The notes beneath the pieces were generated by a model that was given only the letters and a program-made list of their open reading frames with translations, was not told the DNA's origin and searched no databases. Shown one piece after another: positions 7,993 to 16,685 of a DNA stretch of 64,000 bases. The position numbers were made by a program, and so were the translations under genes. Numbering within the stretch: the stretch's first letter is position 1; every line of letters starts with the position of its first letter. Source of the DNA: an uncultured Roseburia sp. (GTDB lineage Bacteria; Bacillota; Clostridia; Lachnospirales; Lachnospiraceae); contig CAMSQM010000003.1 in assembly GCA_947062675.1 (NCBI GenBank), positions 43,556-107,555 of the forward strand, given 5' to 3'.

Positions 7993-8832
7993 ATGACAAT
8001 CAGGGAAGTGGAAAAAGAGCTCGGGATTACCAGGGCAAATGTGCGGTTTTATGAAAAGGAGGGACTGATTTTTCCAAAAAGGAATCCGGTCAATGATTAC
8101 CGCGATTATTCCGCGGAAGATGTGGAGATTTTAAAAAGAATTCTTTATCTGAGAAATCTGGAGATGCCCATCGAAACCATACGCCGGCTGCAGCAGGGAA
8201 AACTGTCGGTGAGGGAAGCCATGGAGCAGCAGCTTTTGCATTTTACGGCGCAGGAAGAGCGGGCGGAAAGGTCGCGGGCGGTTATCAGAGAGATTCTTTC
8301 CGGGAGGGAGGAAGCATTTCTGATGTTTCCCATGCCGGAGGCGGAGGGGCAGATTCCGGCGCCCTCCCTGCGGGATGCGCTGGGCGGACTGTGGTATTTC
8401 CGGGAACAGCTGGTGGCGTGGGGATTTCTGCTGATCCAGCTGATCTATACGGTGGCTGTTCTGCCGATGCTGCCGGAGCAGATTCCGGTGTCCTGGAGCG
8501 GAGTGGCGGTCACGGCGGAGAGCAGCAGGCTTACATTTCTTCGGTGGCCCCTGATATCGCTTTTGTTTTCCTATGTGCTGCGTCTGATTCTCTACAACAG
8601 ACTGGTGGGAGGACTGCGCTGCTATCTGGACGAACTGAATGCGATCTTCACGGTGGGAGGCGTCGGCTTCGGGTTTTCCATGCAGGTGTACACGGTGCTG
8701 TACCTGATGGGGATACGTGTGAACGCGGATGGGTTCCTCCTGGGGTGTATCGCGGCATATCTTCTTCTGGTCCTGGGAATTGTGCTGATATCGCAGATAA
8801 AGAGACGGCGCGGAAATGAGGTGGAGCGATGA
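7993..8832 (+). CDS. Membrane-anchored MerR-family regulator
   Basis: This 279-residue protein has a MerR winged helix-turn-helix at residues 1-70 (TIREVEKELGITRANVRFYEKEGLI, RNPVNDYRDYS) and a helical dimerisation stretch to about 115. The C-terminal half is hydrophobic, with about four membrane segments between residues 140 and 270, including a LPEQIPVSWSG motif like that of DUF1648 proteins. Soluble effector domains are usual in this family, so a membrane-bound DNA-binding protein is unusual. GGAGG at 7982-7986 sets the start. The next gene starts within its stop codon (ATGA overlap), so the two membrane proteins are translationally coupled. The signal is unknown. Confidence 0.8.
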   Translation: MTIREVEKELGITRANVRFYEKEGLIFPKRNPVNDYRDYSAEDVEILKRILYLRNLEMPIETIRRLQQGKLSVREAMEQQLLHFTAQEERAERSRAVIREILSGREEAFLMFPMPEAEGQIPAPSLRDALGGLWYFREQLVAWGFLLIQLIYTVAVLPMLPEQIPVSWSGVAVTAESSRLTFLRWPLISLLFSYVLRLILYNRLVGGLRCYLDELNAIFTVGGVGFGFSMQVYTVLYLMGIRVNADGFLLGCIAAYLLLVLGIVLISQIKRRRGNEVER

Positions 8833-10544
8833 CATGGATCGTTTTTGCCGTTGCGGCGGGGATTGTGTGGCTGTGGTGGAGATGGCAGGAGGGGATCCTG
8901 GCGCGCAGGAGAGAGGCCGCGGTGCGCAGGGCGGAATTCGGGAAAAATCCGATGGATCTGCCGTCAGGGGAGCGCACAAGAGGACTTCTCGATGAAATTG
9001 CGGTCTATTACAGGGAGATGACGGATGTGTCCGGCGATGCGCAGACAGATCCGGTCACCTGGAATGACCTGGAGATGGACGAGGTATTTCTGCGCGTGAA
9101 TCACACCAGAAGCTACATCGGGGAACAGGTACTCTTCCGCAGGCTTCACGCGGGACCGGCACGGGAGGACATTGGGAATGAGGAACGCCTGGAGGAAAAA
9201 ATCGCTTTTTTTATGAAAGAGGAGGCGGCGAGGGAGTCGATGGAAATGTCACTGGCGCGGATCGGAAAACGCAGGGAGGATTATTATCTGCCTGTGTTCC
9301 TTGGAAATGCAAAGTCGCTGAAAGTGGAGCATCTGTGGCTGTACCGGGCGCTTCAGCTGCTTCTGGCGGGGAGCTTTCTGACCGGAATGCTTTCCCAAAA
9401 TCCGGTCTGCCTGGCTGTTTTTATCGGAACAGCGCTTGTGAACGCTGCGCTGTATGCGGTGAGCAGAGAGAAATATGAGGTGTACCTGTATGCACTCGGG
9501 AGCGTGAAAGAGCTTCTGCGCTTTTGCCGGAAGCTGACGGAGGATCCGGAGTGGATGAGGCGCTTCGGGACAGAGAGGCTGGTGCAGGCGGTCGGCAGCC
9601 TGAAAAAGATGGAGCATCTGATCGGAAGCTTTCAGGTGAAAAAGGCAGGCGTTCTCACGGGAGATGTGATGGAACTTTTGCGCGACTATGTAATCGGGGC
9701 GACGCTGTGGGATATCACACTGTTTCAGCGCATTATAAATCTGATCGACGGAAAGCAGGAGAGCCTGAATGTGCTGTATGAGACGGCGGGGGAGGCGGAT
9801 ATGGCGGTTTCAGTGGCGTCATTCCGCAGGAGTGTGCCGCAATACTGTATTCCGGTATTTGCGGACGGGGGCGGCGTCTGTGCGAAGGGGCTGTATCACC
9901 CGTTGCTGCGGGAACCCGTCTGCAATGATATCATTCTGGAGAGGGGATGCATGATTACCGGTGCAAATGCGTCGGGAAAGTCCACATTTATCAAGGCGCT
10001 GGCGGTGAATGCGATTCTGGCGCAGACTATCCACACCTGCACGGCAGAAACATTCTGCATGCCACGGATGCAGGTGCTTACCTCCATGGCAGTGCGGGAT
10101 GACATAGTCTCAGGGGAGAGCTACTATATCCGCGAGGCCGGTTATCTGAAACGGATTGTCACGGCGGCTTCCGGTCCGGCGAGGGTGTTTTGCCTGATTG
10201 ACGAAATTCTGCGCGGGACGAACACGGGGGAGCGGCTGGCGGCCTCGGAGGCGGTCTGCCGGTATCTGGCGGTTCGCAATTGTATCGCGGTTGTCGCAAC
10301 GCATGATCCGGAGCTGGCGGAGTCCGTGCGAGATCTCTACGACTGTTATCATTTTAAAAGTGAAATCCGCGGTTCGGATATCTGCTTCGATTATAAAATA
10401 TACAGGGGGCTGGGAGTGAACCGGAATGCGGTCAGGATTCTTGCGTACATGGGGTTTCCGGGGGAAATTGTGGAGATGGCGGAGCGGCTGTGCGGGCCGG
10501 ATGGCGAAGTGGATCAGCCGGCGGAGTTTCAGACGGGGAAGTAA
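8829..10544 (+). CDS. Membrane-bound MutS-family ATPase without mismatch-recognition domains
   Basis: This 571-residue protein ends in a MutS-type ATPase. The Walker A motif is GANASGKST (near residue 378), the Walker B region is CLIDEILRGTNTGERLAAS (near residue 456), and the ATHDPELA switch is near residue 492. The middle is helical like the MutS core and clamp, but the N-terminal mismatch-binding and connector domains are missing. Instead there is a membrane segment at residues 3-20 and a hydrophobic pair near 172-215. It is therefore not ordinary mismatch repair MutS or MutS2. The 4-bp overlap with the membrane MerR gene suggests a shared job. DNA or membrane-linked substrate is unknown. 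Confidence 0.8.
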   Translation: MTWIVFAVAAGIVWLWWRWQEGILARRREAAVRRAEFGKNPMDLPSGERTRGLLDEIAVYYREMTDVSGDAQTDPVTWNDLEMDEVFLRVNHTRSYIGEQVLFRRLHAGPAREDIGNEERLEEKIAFFMKEEAARESMEMSLARIGKRREDYYLPVFLGNAKSLKVEHLWLYRALQLLLAGSFLTGMLSQNPVCLAVFIGTALVNAALYAVSREKYEVYLYALGSVKELLRFCRKLTEDPEWMRRFGTERLVQAVGSLKKMEHLIGSFQVKKAGVLTGDVMELLRDYVIGATLWDITLFQRIINLIDGKQESLNVLYETAGEADMAVSVASFRRSVPQYCIPVFADGGGVCAKGLYHPLLREPVCNDIILERGCMITGANASGKSTFIKALAVNAILAQTIHTCTAETFCMPRMQVLTSMAVRDDIVSGESYYIREAGYLKRIVTAASGPARVFCLIDEILRGTNTGERLAASEAVCRYLAVRNCIAVVATHDPELAESVRDLYDCYHFKSEIRGSDICFDYKIYRGLGVNRNAVRILAYMGFPGEIVEMAERLCGPDGEVDQPAEFQTGK

Positions 10545-10562
10545 CGGGGTGCGGAAGAGAGG

Positions 10563-10585
10563 CGCCGTGTGTTACGGCGGTTTTT
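10563..10585 (+). terminator. Intrinsic terminator after the mutS-like gene
   Basis: CGCCGT (10563-10568) pairs with ACGGCG (10574-10579) around a GTGTT loop, followed by G and five T residues. The stem is short but GC-rich and is placed just after the gene. Confidence 0.6.
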
Positions 10586-10600
10586 GTCAGGAAGCAGAGG

Positions 10601-10629
10601 TTTCTTTTCCGCCGGATCTGTGTTACAAT
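10601..10629 (+). promoter_or_regulatory. Promoter of the small membrane protein gene
   Basis: An extended -10 (TG one base before TACAAT, 10624-10629) lies 17 bp downstream of a weak -35, TTTCTT (10601-10606). It is between the upstream terminator and the small gene at 10681. Confidence 0.5.
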
Positions 10630-10680
10630 CGGGATAAATCTGTCATGTGCAAAAAATCAGCGAAGAAATGGAGCGAAATT

Positions 10681-11001
10681 ATGGAAGAATTACTGAAAGT
10701 ATCGAAAAAGCAGCTGCAGTTCCAGAAAGTCATCGCATGCTGTCTGGTACTGATCGCCGTGGTACTGGGCGCCGTCGGCTTTTCTTTTGTGGGCCAGGTG
10801 TCCAGGATGACGACAGCGCTCGAGGAGGCCACGGCAAAGATCGCCGGGATCGACGTGGAAGGGATCAATGCCTCTGTCCGGGAGACGCAGAAGCTGATGG
10901 AGAGCGTCGGGGAATTTTCGGACGCCGTGGACAGCGTCACGGACAAGGTGGGAAAACTGGATAACTGGTTTTCCGGGTTTCTGGGAGCAGGCGGGCGGTA
11001 A
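10681..11001 (+). CDS. Small membrane-anchored coiled-coil protein, unknown function
   Basis: This 106-residue protein has a short cytoplasmic head, one membrane segment (about residues 17-38, rich in V, L and A) and a helical tail with heptad-like spacing (TTALEEATAKIAGI onward). The tail resembles the DUF948 or chemoreceptor-stalk style of coiled coil, but no family is assigned with confidence. GGAG about 11 nt before the ATG at 10681 supports this start over longer in-frame starts. It has its own promoter and converges on the flavin reductase gene; no shared operon is apparent. Confidence 0.6.
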   Translation: MEELLKVSKKQLQFQKVIACCLVLIAVVLGAVGFSFVGQVSRMTTALEEATAKIAGIDVEGINASVRETQKLMESVGEFSDAVDSVTDKVGKLDNWFSGFLGAGGR

Positions 11002-11022
11002 GACGGAAAATAAAATGCTGAT

Positions 11023-11646
11023 TTATTTTTTCCCGGACCGCCGTCGTTTTTTCTTTGCGACGCTGTAGCCGAAGCTGCCGAGCCGCTTTCCGAGCAGAAA
11101 ATATTCCCCGTGGGAGTAGGTCACAAGACCTGTGGCGTTTAAGTTGTATTTTCCCGTATCGTCGAGCTGTGCGTCGTCGATGGTGACCGCGGCAACATCG
11201 GCGATAATCATATTGTGACTGCCAAGGGGGAGGATACGGTTCACCCGGCATTCGATGCTGACAGGACTCTCGGCGATGCCGGGAGCGGAGATCTCTCGCG
11301 AGGGAAGAGGCGTTAAGTGCATTTCGCGGAATTTATCCACGTCGCGGCCGGAGCGCACGCCGCAGTAATCCGCCGCGCGCACGAGCGCTTCCGTCGTCAG
11401 GTTGACGACAAATTCGCCGGATGCTTCTATCATATGGTAGGAATAGCGCTCCGGACGGATGGAGACGGAGAGCATCGGAGGGCTGGTGCAGACGGTGCCG
11501 GCCCATGCGACGGTGATGATATTCGGTTTTCCGTTCAGCGCCGGATTCCGGCATTCAGGGTCGCTGCCGCCCGGGTACTGGCAGCTTACCAGGACGGCGG
11601 GCAGCGGGTAGAGCATGTTTCCGGGTTTGAATGCATGTTTTGCCAT
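11023..11646 (-). CDS. Flavin reductase-like FMN-binding split-barrel protein
   Basis: This 207-residue protein matches the flavin reductase/flavoredoxin split-barrel family. It has an N-terminal PAVLVSCQ strand, NIITVAWAGTVCTSPPMLSVSIRPERYSY (the FMN phosphate-binding segment) and HNMIIADV. It probably binds FMN and moves electrons between NAD(P)H or ferredoxin and an acceptor. GGAGGCC precedes the start. The C-terminus is very basic (AKKKRRRSGKK), unusual for the family. It lies downstream of malic enzyme and DUF4364 on the same strand but is separated by terminator-like hairpins. Confidence 0.85.
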   Translation of the reverse strand: MAKHAFKPGNMLYPLPAVLVSCQYPGGSDPECRNPALNGKPNIITVAWAGTVCTSPPMLSVSIRPERYSYHMIEASGEFVVNLTTEALVRAADYCGVRSGRDVDKFREMHLTPLPSREISAPGIAESPVSIECRVNRILPLGSHNMIIADVAAVTIDDAQLDDTGKYNLNATGLVTYSHGEYFLLGKRLGSFGYSVAKKKRRRSGKK

Positions 11647-11678
11647 GGGAACGGCCTCCGTTTTTTATAGTTCAGATT

Positions 11679-11729
11679 CCCCTGTCACAGGGGCTTTTTT
11701 AGTTCAGCCAGGTGTACGGCTGCTTTTTT
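11679..11729 (+). terminator. Two tandem terminator-like hairpins oriented against the flanking genes
   Basis: CCCCTG TCA CAGGGG at 11679-11693 is followed by C and six T. Then CAGCC (11705-11709) pairs with GGCTG (11718-11722) and is followed by C and six T. Both T-runs lie on the plus strand, while the genes on each side are on the minus strand. Each unit is preceded by a similar T-run plus AGTTCAG, as if the element had been duplicated. They may stop antisense transcription entering from the left. Confidence 0.55.
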
Positions 11730-12243
11730 ATTTCATGAGGATGTCCATCAGGTAGGCATAAACATCCCCGTTCTGTTTTTTCCAGTTGCTGCAGATGGCT
11801 TCCGCCTGCTCTTTTTTCCGCACGGTGAGCGTTAAGTCGATCAGATCCGCGTTCCGTTCTCGGTACTGACAACGCACCGCATAGCGGTGGTCCGGCGTCC
11901 GGTAGTAGTCGGCGATCACTGAGTTGGTAGCGCGCAGTTCCATCTGGTTTCTGCCGAAGAAGGCGATGATATCCTGCTCGATGGCGTCGGTGATTTTGTC
12001 GCGGAAAAACTCCAGTGTCTTTTTCCCGGCGGCGGTGATAAAGTAGCGGGTATTGTTGTGCGTGGGCTCAGAGCGGATCAGATCCGCGTCCGCCAGGTCG
12101 CGGAGCACCTGTTGTACGCGGAAATAGTCGGTGTATTCCTGATCCAGGAAAAAACCGGATATCTGGGTGCTGGTCAGGGGAAAATCCACTTTGTCGAGCA
12201 TATTTAAGATTGTGAGCTTGTAAATGGTAAATGGTTCTGCCAT
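11728..12243 (-). CDS. DUF4364 family protein
   Basis: This 171-residue protein matches the clostridial DUF4364 family: an N-terminal winged-helix-like segment (IYKLTILNMLDKVDFPLTSTQISGFF), which looks like a PadR or MarR-type fold, then a helical and beta C-terminal part. It is probably a transcriptional regulator, though family function is not established. It starts 18 nt after the malic enzyme stop, so the two are likely co-transcribed. An AGGA site lies upstream of the ATG. Confidence 0.8.
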   Translation of the reverse strand: MAEPFTIYKLTILNMLDKVDFPLTSTQISGFFLDQEYTDYFRVQQVLRDLADADLIRSEPTHNNTRYFITAAGKKTLEFFRDKITDAIEQDIIAFFGRNQMELRATNSVIADYYRTPDHRYAVRCQYRERNADLIDLTLTVRKKEQAEAICSNWKKQNGDVYAYLMDILMK

Positions 12244-12261
12244 AATGTCCTTTCCCAGAGG

Positions 12262-13431
12262 TTATCTGCCGATATATGCTTTCACGGCCCGGCTGACTGC
12301 GTCGGCGACGCGCGGGTCGAAGGCTTCCGGCATAATACACTCGTCGCAGAGCTGATCGTCCGGAACAAGTCCGGCGATGGCCTCCGCCGCGGCGAGCTTC
12401 ATTTTTTCCGTGATCCGCTCTGCCCTGCCCTCCAGTGCACCCTTAAAAATGCCCGGAAATGCGACGACATTGTTGATCTGATTGGGAAAATCGCTGCGTC
12501 CGGTTCCGATGATCCTGGCGCCGGCGGCTTTTGCCACATCCGGCATAATCTCGGGAACCGGATTGGCCATTGCAAAGAGAATGGAATCGCGGTTCATGGA
12601 GGCGACCATCTCAGGGGTCACGATGTCCGGAGCCGAGACGCCGACAAAGATATCCGCTCCCTTCAGGGCGTCCGCGAGAGTGCCGTGTGCATTTTCGATG
12701 TTTGTCAGCTCTGTCATTTTCTGCTGCATCCAGTTTAAACCCGGATAGTCTTTTCCGATAATGCCCGCGCGGTCACACATTGTCACATGAACAAAGCCGT
12801 AGGTCAGCAAAAGCTTTGTGATGGCGATTCCGGCGGAACCGGCCCCGTTCACGACGACGCGGCAGTCTTCTTTTTTCTTTCCAGTGACTTTTAAGGCGTT
12901 TATAATGCCTGCGAGGACGACGATTGCAGTGCCGTGCTGATCATCGTGGAAGACCGGAATGTCCAGTATTTCCTGTAAACGCTCTTCGATCTCGAAGCAG
13001 CGCGGGGCGGAAATGTCCTCAAGGTTGATGCCGCCGAACGCCGGGGCTATGTTTTTGACGACGGAGATGATTTCTTCCGTGTCCTGTGTGTCAAGACAGA
13101 GCGGGATGGCGTTGACCCCTCCGAATTCTTTAAACAGAACACATTTTCCCTCCATAACCGGCATTGCGGCGAGAGGACCGATGTTTCCCAGGCCCAGCAC
13201 GGCACTCCCGTCGGAGACGACGGCGATAGTGCTGGCTTTTATGGTATAGGCGTAGGCTGCTTCGCGGTCTGCGGCGATTGCCCGGCAGGGCTCGGCGACA
13301 CCTGGTGTGTAGGCGATGGCGAGGTCTTCCCTGGAATTTACTTTTGACTTTGCGACGGTCTCTATCTTGCCGTTCCATTTCCTGTGCATGGCAAGAGCGG
13401 TTCCGGCGGTGTCGGAATGTTTGTTATCCAT
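12262..13431 (-). CDS. Malic enzyme (short bacterial type)
   Basis: This 389-residue enzyme decarboxylates malate to pyruvate with reduction of NAD(P). The malic N-terminal domain carries YTPGVAEPCRAI (catalytic Tyr region) and KASTIAVVSDGSAVLGLGNIGPLAAMP. The metal-binding FHDDQHGTAIV is near residue 160, and the Rossmann NAD-binding motif is VNGAGSAGIAI near residue 193. It lacks the phosphotransacetylase-like extension of long MaeB proteins. AGGGAG precedes the ATG. Cofactor preference cannot be decided by eye. It leads a minus-strand unit with DUF4364. Confidence 0.92.
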   Translation of the reverse strand: MDNKHSDTAGTALAMHRKWNGKIETVAKSKVNSREDLAIAYTPGVAEPCRAIAADREAAYAYTIKASTIAVVSDGSAVLGLGNIGPLAAMPVMEGKCVLFKEFGGVNAIPLCLDTQDTEEIISVVKNIAPAFGGINLEDISAPRCFEIEERLQEILDIPVFHDDQHGTAIVVLAGIINALKVTGKKKEDCRVVVNGAGSAGIAITKLLLTYGFVHVTMCDRAGIIGKDYPGLNWMQQKMTELTNIENAHGTLADALKGADIFVGVSAPDIVTPEMVASMNRDSILFAMANPVPEIMPDVAKAAGARIIGTGRSDFPNQINNVVAFPGIFKGALEGRAERITEKMKLAAAEAIAGLVPDDQLCDECIMPEAFDPRVADAVSRAVKAYIGR

Positions 13432-13524
13432 ATGTTATCTCCCTGTGATATCTGTAAAATTATTCTTTCTTTTTTCATTTTCCATCATAGCAAAAAAAAA
13501 ATTACAAATCAAGAAAATCAGGAC

Positions 13525-13553
13525 TTCCTATTTCGAAAAAAGTGTTGTATAAT
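13525..13553 (+). promoter_or_regulatory. Probable rho promoter
   Basis: A perfect -10 TATAAT at 13548-13553 lies 17 bp after a weak -35, TTCCTA (13525-13530). The predicted leader is about 90 nt. Rho leaders are often autoregulated by Rho itself, but no rut-like C-rich stretch is obvious here. Confidence 0.5.
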
Positions 13554-13651
13554 ACCTTTATCGTAATTTCATTTTGTCGTTTCAGACATAATTCCCAAAG
13601 CGATTGAGAACCTGAGAAAATTCAGGAATGAAAAAGAAATGGAGCTATTGT

Positions 13652-15244
13652 ATGAGAGAAAAGTATGAGAGCCTGTCAGCAGTTGTGTTGAAAGACCTTG
13701 CAAGGGCGAGGGGACTTAAAAATATTTCAAGTATGAAAAAAAGTGCCCTGATTGAGCTGATGCTGGCCGAGGACGAACGCCAGGCGGGAGAAAAACAGGA
13801 GAAAACGGAGAAATCCGAGCGGACGCTGCGGGAGCATGCTGCGGCGGCGCGCGACGGTTCCCGCGAGAGTGCGCAGGGACGTGAGGCATCGCAGGGGCGC
13901 GACAGTTCCCGCGAGAATGGGCAGGGACGTGACGGGGGATTCCGTGAAAGTGCGGCACCCCGCGACGCAGGTTCCCGCGAGAGTGCGCAGGGGCGTGACG
14001 GAGGCTCCCGTGAGAACGCGCAGGGGCGCGAGACATCGCAGGGGCGCGACGGAGGCTCCCGTGAGAACGCGCAGGGGCGCGACAGCACGTCGCCGGATGA
14101 GACGATTATGAATCTTGACAGCGGTATTACGGCGAACGGAATTCTCGAGGTTATGCCGGACGGCTACGGTTTTATCCGCTGTGAAAATTATATGCCGGGG
14201 GAGAATGACGTGTATGTTTCCCCGTCACAGATCCGCAAATTTAATTTAAAGACAGGGGATATTGTGTCCGGAAATACGAGGGTCAGGACGCAGCAGGAGA
14301 AGTTCTCCGCGCTGCTGTATGTGACGACCATCAACGGGTATCACCCGGGCGTGGCGCAGCGGAGGAAGAATTTTGAAGATCTGACCCCTGTTTTTCCAAA
14401 CCGGAGAATCCGTCTGGAGCGTCCGGGTTGCAGCGTCGCCATGCGCATAGTGGATCTGGTGTCCCCGATTGGAAAAGGGCAGCGCGGGATGATCGTTTCC
14501 CAGCCCAAGGCAGGTAAGACGACGCTGCTGAAAGAGATTGCAAAATCCGTGACATCCGGTGATCCGGATATGCATCTGATTATTCTTCTGATTGACGAGC
14601 GCCCGGAGGAAGTGACGGATATCAAAGAGGCGATCGAGGGAGATAATGTGGAGGTGATTTATTCCACTTTTGATGAGCTTCCGGAACATCACAAGAGGGT
14701 GTCCGAGATGGTGATTGAGCGCGCCAAGCGTCTTGTGGAACACGGCAAGGATGTGATGATTCTGCTCGACAGTATCACAAGGCTGGCGAGGGCTTACAAT
14801 CTGACGGTCCCGCCGAGCGGCCGCACGCTCTCCGGAGGTCTTGATCCGGCTGCGCTGCACATGCCGAAACGCTTTTTCGGCGCGGCCCGCAATATGCGCG
14901 AGGGAGGAAGCCTCACAATACTGGCGACGGCGCTTGTGGATACGGGGAGCAAGATGGATGACGTGGTGTTTGAGGAGTTTAAGGGAACCGGAAATATGGA
15001 GCTTGTGCTCGACCGCAGGCTTTCCGAGAAGCGTGTCTTCCCTGCGATTGATATTGTGAAATCCGGCACACGGCGGGAGGACCTGCTGCTGGAGGCACAG
15101 GAACAGGAGGCGGTGGATGCGATGCGCAAAGCGATCAACGGTATGCGCACGGATGATGCCGTGGAAAATATCCTGAATATGTTTGCACGCACCAGAAACA
15201 ATCAGGAATATATCAATATGGTGAAAAAGACCAGAATCGTTTAA
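13652..15244 (+). CDS. rho: Transcription termination factor Rho with a repetitive disordered insert
   Basis: This is a 530-residue RNA-dependent helicase. The Rho_N domain (residues 1-40: [27 protein letters not shown]) is followed by a charged low-complexity insert (about 50-148). Then come the RNA-binding OB fold ([28 protein letters not shown]) and the RecA-like ATPase with Walker [22 protein letters not shown] and [15 protein letters not shown] at 13641-13644 is 7 nt before the ATG at 13652. The in-frame ATG at 13628 adds eight residues but lacks a good site. The insert is roughly 80-100 residues longer than in compact Rho proteins. Gene order rho-rpmE is conserved in Firmicutes. Confidence 0.93.
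   Translation: MREKYESLSAVVLKDLARARGLKNISSMKKSALIELMLAEDERQAGEKQEKTEKSERTLREHAAAARDGSRESAQGREASQGRDSSRENGQGRDGGFRESAAPRDAGSRESAQGRDGGSRENAQGRETSQGRDGGSRENAQGRDSTSPDETIMNLDSGITANGILEVMPDGYGFIRCENYMPGENDVYVSPSQIRKFNLKTGDIVSGNTRVRTQQEKFSALLYVTTINGYHPGVAQRRKNFEDLTPVFPNRRIRLERPGCSVAMRIVDLVSPIGKGQRGMIVSQPKAGKTTLLKEIAKSVTSGDPDMHLIILLIDERPEEVTDIKEAIEGDNVEVIYSTFDELPEHHKRVSEMVIERAKRLVEHGKDVMILLDSITRLARAYNLTVPPSGRTLSGGLDPAALHMPKRFFGAARNMREGGSLTILATALVDTGSKMDDVVFEEFKGTGNMELVLDRRLSEKRVFPAIDIVKSGTRREDLLLEAQEQEAVDAMRKAINGMRTDDAVENILNMFARTRNNQEYINMVKKTRIV
13846..14090 (+). repeat. Degenerate in-frame repeats encoding the Rho linker
   Basis: About ten imperfect copies of units encoding [11 protein letters not shown] or GREASQ-type peptides run through this stretch, for example GACGGAGGCTCCCGTGAGAA twice (beginning near 13996 and 14047). 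The near-identical 51-bp spacing of the last two copies points to recent in-frame tandem duplication. The product is Arg, Gly, Asp, Glu, Ser, Asn and Gln-rich with almost no hydrophobic residue, so it should be disordered. Confidence 0.85.
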
Positions 15245-15250
15245 AAAAGC

Positions 15251-15279
15251 TTGCCTTTGCAGAATCCGTATGCTATAAT
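15251..15279 (+). promoter_or_regulatory. Promoter of rpmE
   Basis: TTGCCT (15251-15256), a 17-bp spacer and a perfect TATAAT (15274-15279) lie directly after the rho stop codon. rpmE can thus be transcribed independently of rho, with a leader of about 120 nt. Confidence 0.7.
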
Positions 15280-15407
15280 GAGACCGCTGTTTGTTCAGGG
15301 ACATCCTTTGCAATAAGTATCATATGCGAACGGGGCATACGGGTGTAAAAGGAGAGAACGGATCAGACATGGAACGATTAAGAACATACAATAAAGAGGT
15401 GATAATC

Positions 15408-15611
15408 ATGAAAGAGGGAATCCATCCGGATTACTATCAGGCGACAGTGACCTGCAACTGCGGCAATACATTTGTGACAGGTTCGACAAAGAAAGAGATT
15501 CATGTCGAGATCTGCTCGAAGTGCCATCCGTTCTACACAGGTCAGCAGAAGTCAGCGCAGGCCCGTGGACGTATTGACAGGTTCAACAAAAAATACGGCA
15601 TTAACCAGTAG
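15408..15611 (+). CDS. rpmE: 50S ribosomal protein L31, zinc-binding type
   Basis: This 67-residue protein matches L31 throughout ([38 protein letters not shown]). The four zinc ligands are present as CNC and CSKC, so this is the zinc-containing (C+) form. The start at 15408 has GAGGTGAT upstream; longer in-frame starts are not supported. A 19-bp hairpin follows, then DUF1385-prmC-prfA, a conserved Firmicutes order. Confidence 0.95.
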   Translation: MKEGIHPDYYQATVTCNCGNTFVTGSTKKEIHVEICSKCHPFYTGQQKSAQARGRIDRFNKKYGINQ

Positions 15612-15630
15612 AATGATTTTCTGTTGCAAT

Positions 15631-15699
15631 ATCATGCAGTATGAGCAGGGGTGCGGATCTTACGAAGTGAGTCTGTACTGCCTGCTTATACTGCATGAT
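15631..15699. other. Long near-perfect inverted repeat (19-bp stem) downstream of rpmE
   Basis: The 19-base arm at 15631-15649 (ATCATGCAGTATGAGCAGG) is the reverse complement of 15681-15699 except for one position, which forms a G-U pair in RNA. The loop is 31 nt. No T-run follows, so it is not a standard terminator. It may be a stable RNA, an RNase III target, a leader element of the next gene (start 15735) or a remnant of a small mobile repeat. Confidence 0.7.
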
Positions 15700-15734
15700 T
15701 CATGTTACAGAACTTTGGGCGGTGAGAGAGCATT

Positions 15735-16631
15735 ATGAGATATTCAGGAATCGGCGGCCAGGCGGTTATGGAAGGTGTGATGATGCGCAGCGGGGACAGA
15801 TATGCCGTCGCTGTGAGAAAATCTGACGGACAGATTGACGTCCGTGTTTTTCCGTATCAGGGACTGGTCCGGAATCAGAGAATCCGGAATCTGCCGGTGC
15901 TGCGCGGTATTGTGAGTTTCGCGGAGTCGCTTGTCACGGGGATGCGCGCGCTGTCGCTCTCTGCCTCGCTCTGTGAGGAGGAGGGCAAAGAGGAGCCGCA
16001 GGAGGACGCGTCGATGGGTTTTTCCTTCTTTGCGGCGGTTGTCCTGGCAGTCGGTATTTTTATGGTACTGCCGTACTGGATATCCTTGTTTCTGCAGCGG
16101 TATATTTCGTCCGGGGTTATGATGGCGCTGGCGGAGGGCGCGGTGCGTCTGCTGATTTTTACCGGATATGTGACGGCCATTTCATGTATGCCGGATATTA
16201 AGCGTGTGTACAGGTATCACGGGGCGGAGCATAAATGCATCAACTGTATTGAGCAGGGAATGGAGCTGAGCGTGGAGAATGTGAGAAACAGTTCGCGGCA
16301 GCACAGACGCTGCGGGACAGGATTTCTGCTGATCGTCATGTTTGTGAGTATAGTGTTTTTTCTGTTTATCCGTGTGGACAGCAGAGTGTCCGCACTTTTG
16401 CTGCGGGTGCTCCTGGTGCCCGTAATTGCAGGTATTTCCTATGAATTTATCCGGATTGCAGGGCGCAGTGACAATGCGCTGGTAAATAGTTTGAGCAGGC
16501 CGGGCATGTGGCTGCAGAATCTGACGACAGGGGAGCCGGATGACGCTATGATCGAGGTTGGGATTGCGTCCGTGGAGGCCGTTTTTGACTGGCGTTCCTT
16601 CGTGGCAGAGGACGGAGCCGGAGAGCGGTGA
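15735..16631 (+). CDS. DUF1385 (YqhQ-like) membrane protein
   Basis: This 298-residue protein has the DUF1385 hallmarks: GIGGQAVMEGVMMRSG at the N-terminus, YHGAEHKCINCIEQG near residue 160, and RHRRCGTGF-like HRRCGTGFLL near residue 197. The last two include His and Cys residues that could bind a metal. Hydrophobic segments lie near residues 98-120, 130-155, 200-220 and 225-245. The family is widespread in Firmicutes and is often beside prmC and prfA, as here. Its biochemical role is not established. Confidence 0.88.
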   Translation: MRYSGIGGQAVMEGVMMRSGDRYAVAVRKSDGQIDVRVFPYQGLVRNQRIRNLPVLRGIVSFAESLVTGMRALSLSASLCEEEGKEEPQEDASMGFSFFAAVVLAVGIFMVLPYWISLFLQRYISSGVMMALAEGAVRLLIFTGYVTAISCMPDIKRVYRYHGAEHKCINCIEQGMELSVENVRNSSRQHRRCGTGFLLIVMFVSIVFFLFIRVDSRVSALLLRVLLVPVIAGISYEFIRIAGRSDNALVNSLSRPGMWLQNLTTGEPDDAMIEVGIASVEAVFDWRSFVAEDGAGER

Positions 16632-16685
16632 AGCCTCCCGTGCCCTGTGGATGCCTGTGCTTTGGACAGGGAGCGTGAATGACAT

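Noticed and set aside
13846..14090. Repeats that could suggest a CRISPR array or satellite
   Set aside because: The copies are degenerate, in frame, of varying spacing and encode the Rho linker. There are no unique spacers and no cas genes.
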